A DNA stretch of 64,000 nucleotides from Erinaceus europaeus (GCF_950295315.1 NC_080171.1:115625064-115689063), one strand, 5' to 3'; shown: positions 34,050 through 44,520, counted from the stretch's first letter. Made by a program: numbers and translations. Notes: a model not told the origin generated them from the sequence alone.

Positions 34050-34396
34050 CGGGGGGGGGGCAGTGGCGCACCCAGTTTAGAGCACGTAGCGCTAAGCACA
34101 AGGACCCACACACAGGAATCCCCGTCAAGCCCCCACTCCCCACCTGCAAGGGAGACACTTCATGAGTGGTAAAACAGGTGTTGTTGCAGGTGTTGTCTAT
34201 CTTTCTCTCTCCCTCTCTATCTCCCCGACACCTCTACAGTTTCTTCTGTATTATACCAATATAAAAAATTATATAATGAAAAAATTTATTTAAAAAATAC
34301 AATTTTTTACATAAAAAATTAAATAATGACCTTCAGGAGCAGTGCTGGCACTGACCCTCAGTGATAAGTCTGGAGGTGAAAAAAAAAAGAATAAAA
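34050..34396 (+). mobile_element. SINE-2 long form nested in L1
   Basis: A G-run start, cagtggcgcacccag head, cccccactccccacctgc core, pyrimidine block, an A/T-rich middle and an L-like end (ccttcaggagcagtgctgg). A perfect 11-base duplication gaaatcaagga lies at 34039-34049 and 34397-34407. Confidence 0.92.
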
Positions 34397-34506
34397 GAAA
34401 TCAAGGAAGTAATAACATTTACAACTACATCAAAAAAGATGAAATCCTTTGAAGGAAATCTCACAAATGAGGAAAAAGACCTTTATAATGAAAACTATAT
34501 GACACT

Positions 34507-34642
34507 GGGCTGGGATAGATAGCATATGGTTATGCAAAGAGACTCTCATGCCTGAGACTTCGAAGCCCTAGGTTCAATCCCCCACGCCACCATAAGCCAG
34601 CCAGAGCTGAACAGTGCTCTGGTTAAAAGAAAAAAGAAAAAA
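34507..34642 (+). mobile_element. SINE-3 nested in L1
   Basis: gatagatagcatatggttatgc, ctctcatgcctgagactt, B box ggttcaatcccc, gagctgaacagtgctctgg. Near-duplicate L1 bases (aactatatgacac / aactatctgacat) flank it. Confidence 0.92.
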
Positions 34643-34751
34643 CAAACTATCTGACATCATTAAAAGAAATTACCGAAACCACAAAGCAATAGAAAGATAT
34701 CTCATATTCATGGAATAGACCTAAAATGGACTTACTAGCTTTTTTCAAAAC

Positions 34752-36143
34752 AGAGACCCCAAACCTTCATCTGCAATATTCTTGCCTTTTAGGTTCATGA
34801 TTAATCAACAATTTGTTCTGCTTTATATCTTAACTTTTTTTCAGCCACCAGGTTCCAGATGCTACCAGGAAGCCAACCTGACTTCCCTGTGCAGAGGACC
34901 CCACCAATATGTCCTGAAGCTACACCTCCGCAGAACCCTGCCCTACTAGGGAATGAGAGAGACAGGCTGGGAGTATGTATCGACCTGCCAATGACCATGT
35001 GCAGCAGGGAAGCAGTTAAAGAAGACAGACCTTCCACCTTCTGCACCCCATAATGATCCTGGGTCCATATTCCCAGAGGGAAAAAGAATAGAGAAGCTAT
35101 CAAACCTATGGGACTACATCAAATTAAAAAGCTTCTGCATAGCAAATGAAACCACTACCTCAACCAAGAGACCCCTCACAGAATGGGAGATCTTTACATG
35201 CCATACATCAGACAAGAGGCTAATAACCAGAATATATAAAGAGCTTGTCAAACTCAACAACAAGAAAACAAATAACCCCATCCAAAAATGGGGGGAGGAC
35301 ATGGACAGAATATTCACCTCAGAAGAGATCCAAAAGGCCGAGAAACACATGAAAAAATGCTCCAAGTCTTTGATTGTCAGAGAAATGCAAATAAAGACAA
35401 CAGTGAGATACCACTTCACTCCTGTGAGAATATCATACATCAGAAAAGGTAGCAGCAGTAAGTGCTGGAGAGGTTGTGGGGTCAAAGGAACGCTCCTGCA
35501 CTGCTGGTGGGAATGTCAATTGGTCCAATCCCTGTGGAGAATAGTCTGGAGAACTCTCAGAAGGCTAGAAATGGACCTACCCTATATTCCTGCAATTCCT
35601 CTCCTGGGAATATATCCTAAGGAAACCAATACACCCATCCAAAAGATCTGAGTACACATATGTTCTTGGCAGCACAATTTATAATAGCCAAAACCTGGAA
35701 GCAACCCAGGTTCCAACAACTGATGAGTGGCTGAGCAAGTTGTGATCTATACACACAATGGAATACTACTCAGCTATAAAAAATGGTGACTTCACTGTTT
35801 TCAGCCCATCTTGGATGAACCTTGAGAAATTCATGTTAAGTGAAATAAGTCAGAAACAGAAGGATGAATATGGAATGATCTCACTCTCAGGCAGAAGTTG
35901 AAAAACAAGATCAGTAAAGAAAACACAAGTAGAACCTGAACTGGAATTGGCGTATTGCACCAAACTAAAAGACTCTGGGGTGGGTAGGTGGGGAGAATAC
36001 AGGTCCAAAAAGGATGACAGAGGACTTAGTGGGGGTTGTATTGTTATATGGAAAACTGGGAAATGTTATGTATGTACAAACTATTGTATTTACTGTCGAA
36101 TATAAAGCATTAATTCCCCAATAAAGAAATTAAAAAAAAAAAA
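34752..36143 (+). mobile_element. Chimeric L1: Retro-A-like 5' part joined to ORF2 3' third and 3' UTR
   Basis: Bases 34790-35100 match Retro-A (aacaatttgttctgc; tttttttcagccaccag; ggttccagatgc; aatgatcctgggtccat). At about 35098-35108 the sequence switches from agagaagctatc to cctatgggactacatcaaat, which is ORF2 as at 46360-46380. It then runs through the ORF2 C-terminus to a 3' UTR ending ccccaataaagaaatt plus an A tail. In the open stretch 35301-35651 the zinc-knuckle-like region CWRGCGVKGTLLHCWWEC and AIPLLGIYPKE are readable before a stop. ORF1, the endonuclease and the RT are absent. Confidence 0.85.
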
Positions 36144-36146
36144 ACA

Positions 36147-36428
36147 AGGACAGAAGGGGAAACACAAAGGGAAACTCAGGCTTGTGGTGGGGTGTGTGCA
36201 CCAAAGCAAAGGGCTCTAGAGAAGGTGGGAAAGGATGGGGATGGAGAGAGTGCTGGATCCTGGTATATGATTGTGGGAGTGAATCTAAGTTGGAGCTGAG
36301 AGTGTTTTATAGACTATTATCATGAGGAGATAAGAAATTGTACACGTGTCAACAATTGTACTGTTATCCATTCACCCCCCATAAAAGGATGTAAAATAAA
36401 GAAATAAAGGCTATACCATAAATCAAAA
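36147..36428 (+). mobile_element. Older L1 3' UTR
   Basis: It resembles the L1 3' UTR at 37700-37925 (gaaaggacagaag-like and gtgagagtgttttgcag-like segments, cccccataaaagg) rather than the young type just upstream. It is followed by an A-run and purine repeat. Confidence 0.65.
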
Positions 36429-36500
36429 AAAAAAAAAAAAAGAAAGAAAGAGAGAAAGAAAGAAAGGAAGGAAGGAAGGAAGGAAGGAAGGAAGGAAGGA
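36424..36500. repeat. A-run plus GAAA/GGAA microsatellite
   Basis: An L1 A tail that continues as AAAG and then GGAA units, a common route of tail-derived microsatellite growth. Confidence 0.9.
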
Positions 36501-36502
36501 GA

Positions 36503-37925
36503 AAATGTGAACAGAACATTCACCAAAGAGATCCAAAAGGGTCAACAGACATGAAAAAATGCTCAAAGTCACTGATTCTTAGAGAAATGCAAATAAAGAC
36601 CATGAGACACCACTTTATGCCTGTAAGAATGTTCTTTACATCAAAAAGGATAGTAATAACAAGTGCTGGATGATGTGGGTGAAAATCTGCACTTCTGCAC
36701 TGCTAGTTGGAATGTAAACTGGACCAGTCCTTGTGGACAACAGTTTGGAGAACTCTCAGGAGGCTAGAAATGGGCCTACCATATGACCTGGCAATTCCTC
36801 TCTTTGAGATATATATCCTAAAGAAACAAACACATCCACCCCAAGAGATCTGCACATACCTATGTTCCTAGCAACACGATCTGTAATAGACTTAGAATCA
36901 ACCTAGCTGTCCAACAACAGATGAGTAGATAAGAAAGTTGTAGTATAGAGAGTCAGTGCAGCAGGTTAAGCGCAGGTGGTGCGAAGCACAAGGACCGGCG
37001 TAAGGATCCCGGTTCGAGCCCCCGGCTCCCCACCTGCAGGGGAGTCGCTTCCCAGGCGGTGAAGCAGGTCTGCAGGTGTCTGTCTTTCTCTCCCCCTCTC
37101 TGTCTTCCCCTCCTCTCTCCATTTCTCTCTGTCCTATCCAACAACGACAACATTAATAACAACAACAATAAAAGGGGGGGTTGGGCAGCAGGTTAAGCGC
37201 ACATAGGGTAAGGATCGGGGTTCAAGGTCCCGGCTCCCCACCTGCAGGGAAGTCGCTTCACAGGCGATGAAGCAGGTCTATAAGTGTCTTTCTCTCCCCA
37301 TCTCTGTCTTCCCCTCCTCTCTCCATTTCTCTCTGTCCTATCCAACAACGATGACATCAACAACAACAACTACAATAATGAAAACAACAAGGGAAACAAA
37401 AGGGAAAATAAATAATAATAATAATAATAAATATATATAAAAACACAAGGGCAACAAAAGGGAGAAATAAATATAAAAAGAGAAAAAAAGAAAGTTGTGG
37501 TATATATAGACACACAATGGATACTCTGGTTTCTCTTCAGATCACATAAGTCTTTCACCTTTTAGACACACAACAGAATATTACTCAACTGTTAAGAATG
37601 ACGTCATCTCCTTTGCTTCATCTTGGAGACAGCTTGATGAAATGATGTTAAGTGAAATAAGCCAAAAAGAGAAGGATGAGTACAGGATGATCTCATCATA
37701 GGTGGAACTTACAAAACAGGAACAGAAAGAGCAAAAACAAACTAAAAGTTGGACTGAGTTTGGTGCATAGAACCAAAGCAGAGGACACTGGGGAAAGCAG
37801 ATGGGGCTTACCGCCCTGGTTCATGATGACAGAAAGGACAGAAGTTGGTGTGAGAGTGTTTTGCAGAGAAATTTTCCCATATGTCAACAGCTGCACTGTA
37901 AGCCATTATTACCCTCCACCACCTG
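36503..37925 (+). mobile_element. L1 ORF2 3' third and 3' UTR, split by two nested SINEs
   Basis: Bases 36503-36945 and 37488-37925 match the ORF2 end (gaacagaacattcaccaaag, attcttagagaaatgcaaat, ggcaattcctctctttgag, gaatattactcaactgttaa) and the older 3' UTR. Near 37527-37569 about 40 bases are inserted within an acacacaatgg segment. Frames are broken. Confidence 0.85.
36947..37487 (+). mobile_element. SINE-1 within SINE-1, nested in L1
   Basis: The outer SINE-1S begins near 36947 (agtcagtgcagcaggttaagc). Its CAA/TAA tract is broken after aacaacaacaataaaa (37170) by a second SINE-1S (37171-37440). The outer tail then resumes as cacaagggcaacaaaaggg (37444-37462). L1 bases aagaaagttgtagtata / aagaaagttgtggtata flank the whole. 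This shows that separated SINE-1 tails can arise by nesting. Confidence 0.88.
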
Positions 37926-38133
37926 TACACTAGTTTAAAAAAGAAATGTGTTTCTTGCCAGGCAGTAATGACCTTGCTTATAATTTTCAGATCATTGAGA
38001 GATGAGTAGAACTGGCCAATCAACCAACCTGTACAAATGCCATAAGAGAGGGGAGGGAAAAGGAAAAATAGAGTATTGCAGTGAAAAACATTGAGTTCCA
38101 CTCTATGTTTGATGTTCAATAAGTTAAAATCTA
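37926..38133. other. Short unrecognised stretch
   Basis: About 0.2 kb between L1 and a SINE; nothing recognised. Confidence 0.35.
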
Positions 38134-38245
38134 GAGGAGCAGATATGTAGCTCAATGCTAGAGTGCATGTATGAAGTCCTGGGTTCAACTCCAGCACCAG
38201 ACAGACAGAATGAATGAATGAATGAATAAATGAATGAATCTAAGG
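38134..38245 (+). mobile_element. SINE-5-like tRNA-derived copy with GAAT tail
   Basis: Head gagcagatatgtagctcaatg, B box gggttcaactcc, then a (GAAT)n tail (38205-38239). Confidence 0.65.
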
Positions 38246-38860
38246 CCTATTAGAACTAAAGTCTAATATTCATCTGCAAATAATTATCTAAATAGGTCAA
38301 CATCAAACTTGTATTACTTCTCCCTTGATACAAGCCAAACCTTATCCATCAGGCTCAGGCAGCCACCCATCCCTGCTAAGTTGGCTCCCCCTGCACCTCC
38401 CCCACCCATCCTCACTGTCATCTCAACACGAGAGCCAGACAATATTTACTGTACACCTATTAACTATAGGGATTTCCCACACATCAGAGAAATCACTCGA
38501 CTGAAATGATTCATCTCTTACTTCCTTTGAATAAAAAACATGTTATTATGTTCAATAAAACCATACAAGAAATAATAGCTAAAGTATGACATTTAAATAA
38601 CTTCTACCAACACCTAAAAATGGCTTCCTGGAGAAAAGGAAATGATTGGCATTTCCAAGACTATTTTAAGAGCTCTTTTTTCTCCTCCCTTTGGTACCCA
38701 CCTCCCATCACAGATGAGTCATGGCCATGTTCAAGCTTCATGGGCCCCAAGCCTAGAGGTAAAGTTGGGCAAAAGAAGGTTTTCTGGTGAGTAATGAGTT
38801 AGCCATTGAAATTTAAAAGCTGTCTAGCTACTCCACTACTACCATCCTTTTCCCTTTCTA

Positions 38861-38874
38861 GTTCCCATGGAAAC
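38861..38874. promoter_or_regulatory. RFX X-box motif, left arm
   Basis: GTTCCCATGGAAAC fits the palindromic RFX X-box consensus GTTNCCATGGNAAC at every fixed position. Binding is inferred. Confidence 0.55.
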
Positions 38875-38889
38875 AGACCTCAGATCGCC

Positions 38890-38921
<32 letters not shown>

Positions 38922-38956
38922 TAAAGATAGCACCATGCCCAGTTTTCCTGCAAAGT

Positions 38957-38970
38957 GTTTCCATGGGAAC
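38957..38970. promoter_or_regulatory. RFX X-box motif, right arm
   Basis: GTTTCCATGGGAAC also fits the RFX X-box consensus at every fixed position. Its centre is 96 bases from the left-arm motif. Confidence 0.55.
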
Positions 38971-39629
38971 TGGAAGAAAAGGCAATGGAGGTGGAGTAGC
39001 TAGACTGTCTGCAAATCTCTGTTCTATTCAGTTGGAGATGTGGAGGACCTGCAGCACTCCACAGGCTCTTCAGAAATGACACGTCCATTCAGCGCTGGAT
39101 CTCAGAAAGGGAATCTCACCGAGCTAGACTTTTAAACCAAAGCCAGTCATGAGCCCCCAGACACACACCTCAGCAGACCTCCCTTCAGCATCCAGGAATG
39201 ATGTATCTCAGACCAAGACTTCCCACACCTGAGCAGGCAGCAGGGCCAGTCCATACCTACTACAATCAATGACTTGGGCTGGGGCCAGGACTGTACTGAT
39301 GACCCCTGATTCATAACCAATTCTAAAGGGAATTCTCATGCATGCTCATTCTGGGAAATGAATGCCCTAGAACAAATGCTCTAGAGCTCTGCAAAGCTTA
39401 AGGATTCAGTGGAGGAGACACTGATTAAATACAGATGTGGGTTCAGCAGGGCAGGGGTGGGGCCTGAGATCACATATTCCTAACCAGCTCCTAGGAGATG
39501 CTCACCTTGCTGGTGCTGAACTACATACAACTGAGTAACAAGGATTTAGAGTGAGGCGCCGTAGACTCTAGATCCTTCTACAGACCTAAGACAAAGACTA
39601 CAGACATTCCCATAAGAAGAACTTCTTTC

Positions 39630-39882
39630 TTTCTTTCTTTTTATTGTTGTAGTTATTATTGTTGTTGTTACTGATGTTGTCATTGTTAGATAGGACAGAG
39701 AGAAATGGAGAGAGGAGGGGAAGACAGAGAAGGGGAGAGAAAGATCTACAGACCTGCTTCACCACTTATGAAGCGACTCCCCTGCAGGTGGGGAGCCAGG
39801 GGCTCGAACCGGGAACCTTATGCCGGTCCTTGCGCTTTGCGTCACCTGCACTTAACCCGCTGCGCTACCACCTGACTTCCAG
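39630..39882 (-). mobile_element. SINE-1S, reverse strand
   Basis: A (TTTC)n tail leads to the CAA-tract complement, purine block, core and head (ctgcgctaccacctgacttcc). Matching aagaactt bases flank it at about 39617 and 39884. Confidence 0.9.
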
Positions 39883-40044
39883 GAAGAACTTATTTCTATC
39901 TTCAGCCCTCACTCCCTATCAGGGCTAGACCTCAGAGACAGACAGCTTTGGTGTTAGGAGCTAAAAAAAAAAAAAAATTCACATCATGCTTCATATTACC
40001 CTCCCTTTACATGTTGGATTTGCCTCCAGGGACCGACCGTTCTA

Positions 40045-40325
40045 TGAGGAGGAGGAAGAGGAGGAGGAGGAAGTGGAGGAGGAGAAGGAAAAGAAGAAGA
40101 AGAAGAAGAAGAAGAAGAAGAAGGAGGAGGAGGAGGAGGAGGAGGAGGAGGAGGAGGAGGAGGAGGAAGGAGGAGGAGGAGGAGGAGGAGGAGGAGGAGG
40201 AAGGAGGAGGAGGAGGAGGAGGAGGAAGGAGGAGGAGGAGGAGGAGGAGGAAGGAGGAGGAGGAGGAGGAGGAAGGAGGAGGAGGAGGAGGAGGAGGAGG
40301 AAGTGGAGGAGGAGAAGAAGAAAAC
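40045..40325 (+). repeat. GGA/GAA purine tract of about 280 bases
   Basis: GGA and GAA triplets broken only by rare T (near 40072 and 40304). Long open frames in all forward frames are poly-Glu, poly-Arg and poly-Gly artefacts. The two ends share a ggaagtggaggaggagaag segment. Such homopurine mirror-like DNA is a known triplex former. Confidence 0.97.
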
Positions 40326-40650
40326 TAGTTTACCACACATCATATTCAAGAATTCAAAACAGACTAAATACTTGGCTTTTAGACCTGGAAGTACAAAATA
40401 CATAGAAGGAAACATAAACACTCCAGGACCTCAATGTCAGAGATGCACTTGGAAAAACTGAACTCCACTGACAAAGGGAAATAATGCGGGAATAAACAAA
40501 TGAGTGAGTCTACACTGACTTAAAAAGCTTTTAAACATCAAGAGAAATGGCTACAGAAATATAAAGTGACCTGGAAAATGGAAGAAGATATTTACACATC
40601 ACGTATCTGACAAAGGATTGATATGGAAAGTATATAAAGAAATCATACAG

Positions 40651-40897
40651 GGGCCAAGAGGTCGCACACCTGGTTAAGCACACACATTACAGTGCACAAG
40701 GACCAGGGTTCGAGCCCCTGATCCCCACCTGTAGGGGGAAAGCTTCTCAAGTGCTGAAGCAGGGCTACAGGTGTCTCTCTATCTCTTTCCCTTTCTATCC
40801 CCTCCTTCCCATCTCAGTTTCTCTCTGTCTCTATCTAACAGATAAATTAATAATAAAACCTTTTTAAAAGATTTTTAAAAAAGAATAATATATTAAA
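40651..40897 (+). mobile_element. SINE-2 nested in L1
   Basis: Head gggccaagaggtcgcacacc, B box ggttcgagccc, core cacctgtagggggaaagc, pyrimidine block, aataataaaa tail. A 14-base duplication with one mismatch (aagaaatcatacag / aagaaaccatacag) lies at 40637-40650 and 40898-40911. Confidence 0.92.
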
Positions 40898-41341
40898 AAG
40901 AAACCATACAGCTTAACAACAAAAAGCAAGCAATCCAATTTTAAAAAGTGGGGATAATATCTGAATAGACAGTTCTCTAAAGAAGACCTATAGCTGACCC
41001 ACAGATAATGTGAACAAATGCTCCATACTACTCATCCTCATGAGAGAAAGGCAAAGCAAAAATCTCACTCAGATTCCACCTCACACCCGTGAGCATGGCC
41101 GATACCAGCCAGCAGGAAGCAGTGAGTGTTAGGATGTGGAAAACAATATGGAAAGACCTTAAAAAAAAGTGGAAATGACATATGATCCAACAATACCACT
41201 TCTAGGCATATATACAAAGGACATGAAAACACTAACTCAAAATGGCATATGTTAACAGCCGCATTATTCACAATAGTCAAGGCGTAGAAGCAACCTAAAT
41301 GTCCATTAACAGATGACTGGAGAAGAAGTTATGGAGAAGTC

Positions 41342-41668
41342 AGGGGCAGGCCAAGTAGAAAGCACATTTCATCATCATGAACAACGACCCAGATTCAAGT
41401 TCCTGGCTCCACATACATGAGGGAAAGTTCAGGAGCAGTGAATCAGTGGTGCAGTTGTCCCTCTTTCTGTTTCTCTTCTTCTCTATTCCTTCTGTCTCTC
41501 GCCCTCTATCACCCATCCCAAAAAGGGGGGGAGGGTCTACCAGGAAGAGCAGAGTCACTGTGCAGGCACTCAGCCCCAGCTCCAGCCAAAGTGAGAACCC
41601 TGGTGGCAAGAAGGGAGAAAAAGGAGGAGGAGGAGGAGGAAGAAAGAAGAGGAGGAAGAGGAGGGAAA
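41342..41668 (+). mobile_element. SINE-2 long form nested in L1
   Basis: B box gattcaagttcc, core catgagggaaagttcagg, pyrimidine block, L-like end (gtctaccaggaagagcag to gagaaccctggtggc), then a GGA-rich tail. Confidence 0.78.
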
Positions 41669-41682
41669 AAAAAAGCAATATA

Positions 41683-41818
41683 GCTCACTTGGATAGTGTT
41701 CTACTTTGCCATGCGTGAGACCCACATTCGAAACCCCCCCCTCCCCCCGCACTGAAGGAAGTTTTGGAGCTATTCTCTCTCTTTCTCCCCTTCTGTCTCT
41801 ATCTTAAAAAGGAGAAGT
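41683..41818 (+). mobile_element. SINE-5 nested in L1
   Basis: Head tatagctcacttggatag, a tgccatgcgtgagacc segment, a weak B box (cattcgaaacc), a C-run, a pyrimidine end and a ttaaaaagg tail. Confidence 0.62.
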
Positions 41819-42094
41819 AGTAGTTATTGTAATGGGATACTTATTCAATGGAATATAGTTCCATGAAATAGGAAAAAAAAGATAATATTGCATCCTTTTA
41901 GGACAAAATGGATAGAGTTGGAAGTGAACATACTCAGTGAAATACGCCAGGAGATAAAAGGAACTGCCAGATGGTTTCACATGTATATAGAACATAGACA
42001 TTTAAAGCACACAAAAAACAAACTTGGAAGGGAAAAAAAGGAGCCAAACTGTCAGAACTATGGTGGCAAGGAACAGAACTTTGCAGGGGGGGGG

Positions 42095-42245
42095 GGAAGG
42101 CTAAGCAAATAGCTCACTTGGCTAGTGTGTTGCTTCGCCATGTGCTCCCTGCAGGTTTGAGCCCAGTCCCCACATTATTATAAAAAGCCTCAGTGATCTG
42201 GTTGCTTTCTCTCTGCCACTCTGTCTCCATCTACAAGACAAAAGA
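42095..42245 (+). mobile_element. SINE-5
   Basis: Head aatagctcacttggctag, cgccatgtgctccc, B box ggtttgagccc, then a ctctgccactctgtctcc end. Sister of the copy at 41683. Confidence 0.65.
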
Positions 42246-42259
42246 AAAAGAAAGAAAAC

Positions 42260-42540
42260 GGGAGTCGGGCCATAGCGCAGCAGGTAAGCGCAGGTGGCGC
42301 AAAGCGCAAGGGTGGCTGTAAGGATCCCGGTTTGAGCCCTGGCTCCCCACCTGCAAGGGAGTCGCTTCACAGGCAGTGAAGCAGGTCTGCAGGTGTCTTT
42401 CTCTCCCCCTCTCTGTCTTACCCTCCTCTCTCCATTTCTCTCTGTCCTATCCAACAATGATGACAATAATAATAATAACTACAACAATTAAAAAAACAAC
42501 AAGGGCAACAAAAGGGAATAAATAAATAAAAAACTTAAAA
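42260..42540 (+). mobile_element. SINE-1S
   Basis: Head gggagtcgggccatagcgcag, B box ggtttgagccc, core cacctgcaagggagtcgc, tail aacaagggcaacaaaagg plus aaataaataaa. Confidence 0.93.
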
Positions 42541-42670
42541 AAAAAAAGAAAGAAAGAAAAAGAAAAGCCTTTGGTGGTGGGTGTGGTGTGAAACTATGTC
42601 TCTGAAATGTTATGATTTTGTAAATCTTTACTAAATCACAAAAACAGACAAACAAAAGAGCTGGTGCAAC

Positions 42671-42965
42671 TAAAAACCAAGCCAAACAGTAAAAAGGTGA
42701 GAAAGGTAATTGAGTTAACACTTCTACAGGTAGCCTACAGGCACAAGAAAAATGCTCAGCATGATTTATCATTAGCAAATTAAAACCACAATGAGGTGCT
42801 ACCTTACACCATTGAGAAGGACTTATATAAAAAAGACTGGACGCCACCTGTACTGGGGGAGATATAGAGGAACGGGAATTCTGTTACACTGTTGTTGAAT
42901 ACGGTCACACTGTAGGTGGTGGTGCAGTCCTTGTGGAAAACATTACAGTGAGTCCATCAATTAAA
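42671..42965 (+). mobile_element. L1 ORF2 fragment, old
   Basis: gtagcctacaggcacaagaa, ttagcaaattaaaaccacaa and tgaggtgctaccttacacc correspond to the ORF2 stretch with cacatgaaaaaatgctc and gagataccacttcactcc. It is 5'-truncated and decayed. Confidence 0.6.
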
Positions 42966-42968
42966 AAT

Positions 42969-43290
42969 GAAAATAAGCAGTAGTGCAGCAGGTAAAGCGC
43001 ACATGGCACGAAGTACATGGACCTGCGTAAGAATCTGGGTTTGAGCCACCGGCTCCCCACCTGCAGGGGTGGGGGTGGGGGCTTTACAAGCGGTGAAGCA
43101 GGTCTGCAGATGTCTGTCTCCTTTCCTCTCAGTTTCTCTCTGCCCTATCCAACAACAACATCAGTGGCAACAATAGTGACAAAAACAAGGGCAACAACAT
43201 GGGAAAAAATGAAAAATGGCCTCCAGGAGCAGTGGATTCTCGTGGTTACAGGCACAGAGACCCAGCTATAACCCTGGAAACAAACAAACA
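42969..43290 (+). mobile_element. SINE-1L
   Basis: Head gcagtagtgcagcaggtaaag, B box gtttgagcc, a G-rich core insertion (ggggtgggggtggggg), CAA tract and L end (ggcctccaggagcagtgg to ataaccctggaa). Confidence 0.88.
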
Positions 43291-43303
43291 AAAAAAAAAG
43301 AGA

Positions 43304-43580
43304 ATGGGCCTGGTGGTGGTGCAGGGGGTTAAATGCACAGGGTGCTAAATGCAAGGACCCCCCACCTGCAGGGGAGTCCCTTCACAGGCGGTGAAGCAGG
43401 TCTGCAGGTGTCTGTCTTTCTCTCCCCCTCTCTGTCTTCCCCTCCTCTCTCCATTTCTCTCTGTCCTATCCAACAACAATAACAACAACAAAATGGGGGG
43501 AAAAATGGGGAAAGGAGCAGTGGATTTGTAGTGCTAGCACAGAGTCCCAATGATAAACCTGGAGGCAAAAAAAAAAAAGA
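43304..43580 (+). mobile_element. SINE-1L with deletion of the B box
   Basis: Head cctggtggtggtgcaggggg and then a jump from gcaaggacc straight to ccccacctgcaggggag, removing the B-box segment. Pyrimidine block, CAA tract and L end follow. It stands directly after another SINE-1L in the same direction. Confidence 0.86.
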
Positions 43581-43938
43581 AAGAAAGAAGAAAGAGAGAG
43601 AAAGAACGAAAATGACATCGTTCTCGATAAACTAGAAAAACAGCGAAAGTCACCTGAAAACTCAACAAAATACAACCAGGATTTCTTCAGAAACCTACTA
43701 AGCCACAAGTGAGTACTGACTATAGCCAGTGGGTGGGGAAGGGGTGAGGAAGAGATTCTTGGAACTCAAGAAGCCATACTTGGTGACAGCTGGCTTTGAA
43801 CTGGAAGTGAAACAGCCGAACACTTTACAGCTAAAAAACAAGAAAACAAAACCAAACAAGACTCAAATCAATAGGATTACAAATGAAAGAGGAGCTATCA
43901 CAACAGACACCACAGAAATCTGAAGTATCATGTGAAAC

Positions 43939-44520
43939 TTTTTTTTTTAATTTCTATATTGGGGAATTAATGTTTTATATTCGACAGTAAATATAATAGT
44001 TTGTACATGCATAACATTTCCCAGTTTTCCATATAATAATACAACCCCCACTAGGTCCTCTGTCATCCTTTTTGGACCTGTAATCTCCTGACCTACCCAC
44101 CCCAGAGTCTTAGTTTGGTGCAATACGCCAATTCCATTTCAGGTTCTATTTGTGTTCTCTTCTGATCTTGTTTTTCAACTTCTGCCTGAGAGTGAGATCA
44201 TCCCATACTCATCCTTCTGTTTCTGACTTATTTCGCTTAACATGATTTTTTCAAGGTCCATCCAAGATGGGCTGAAAACGGTGAAGTCACCATTGTTTAC
44301 AGCTGAGTAGTATTCCATTGTGTATATAGACCACAACTTGCTCAGCCACCTGGGTTGCTTCCAGGTTTTGGCTATTACATATTGTGCTGCTAAGAACATA
44401 TGTGTACACAGACCTTTTTGGATGGGTGTGTTGGGTTCCTTAGGATATATTCCCAGGAGAGGAATTGCAGGAATATAGGGAAGGTCCATTTCTAGCCTTC
44501 TGAGGGTTCTCCAGACTGTT
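43939..44520 (-). mobile_element. Young L1 3' end nested inside the older L1
   Basis: Read in reverse, ORF2 is open over most of the C-terminus (44175-44543), with VWRTLRRLEMDLPYIP, LLGIYPKE and YTMEYYSAVNNGD readable, then the young 3' UTR and an A tail (T-run at 43940). An 11-base near-duplicate (tcatgtgaaac / tcatgtgaagc) lies at 43928-43938 and 44521-44531. It lies in the opposite direction to its host L1. Confidence 0.93.

Larger units (their letters stand above)
33415..34740 (+). mobile_element. Old L1 ORF2 (reverse transcriptase region) split by three SINEs
   Basis: Segments 33415-33570, 33840-34050, 34397-34500 and 34645-34740 follow ORF2 order across and past the RT catalytic region (agcataataaaggacaaac; catcatattcaagagtgaga; gacaagatacaaaatccat; gaaatcaaggaagtaataac; tctcatattcatggaatag). 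Many frame breaks are present; it is non-functional. Confidence 0.75.
38821..39006. repeat. Imperfect inverted repeat around a poly-A tract
   Basis: Left arm 38821-38876 and right arm 38955-39006 are reverse complements. The cores tgtttccatgggaact and gtggagtagctagac match in full; the middle differs by two 3-base gaps and a few substitutions. The loop of about 78 bases holds an A29 run (38890-38918). A transcript in either direction could form a long hairpin. It matches no L1 or SINE in this window. Confidence 0.9.
38246..39613. other. Repeat-poor island containing the X-box inverted repeat
   Basis: About 1.35 kb lacking SINEs and L1 in the middle of the most L1-dense part of the window. 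It includes the inverted repeat at 38821-39006. No coding frame is supported. Confidence 0.55.
40330..42640 (+). mobile_element. Old L1 ORF2 3' half and 3' UTR, split by several SINEs
   Basis: Pieces at about 40540-40650, 40912-41340, 41825-42085 and 42565-42640 are in L1 order (ggaagaagatatttacacat; aagcaatccaattttaaaaa; acttctaggcatatatacaa; aggacaaaatggatagagtt; a gtgtggtgtgaaactatg 3' UTR). The RNA-dependent part is decayed, with no long frame. Confidence 0.78.

Noticed and set aside
39948..40421. Frames of 126-141 codons over 40.0-40.4 kb
   Set aside because: They translate the GGA/GAA microsatellite (poly-Glu, poly-Arg, poly-Gly, poly-Ser or poly-Pro).
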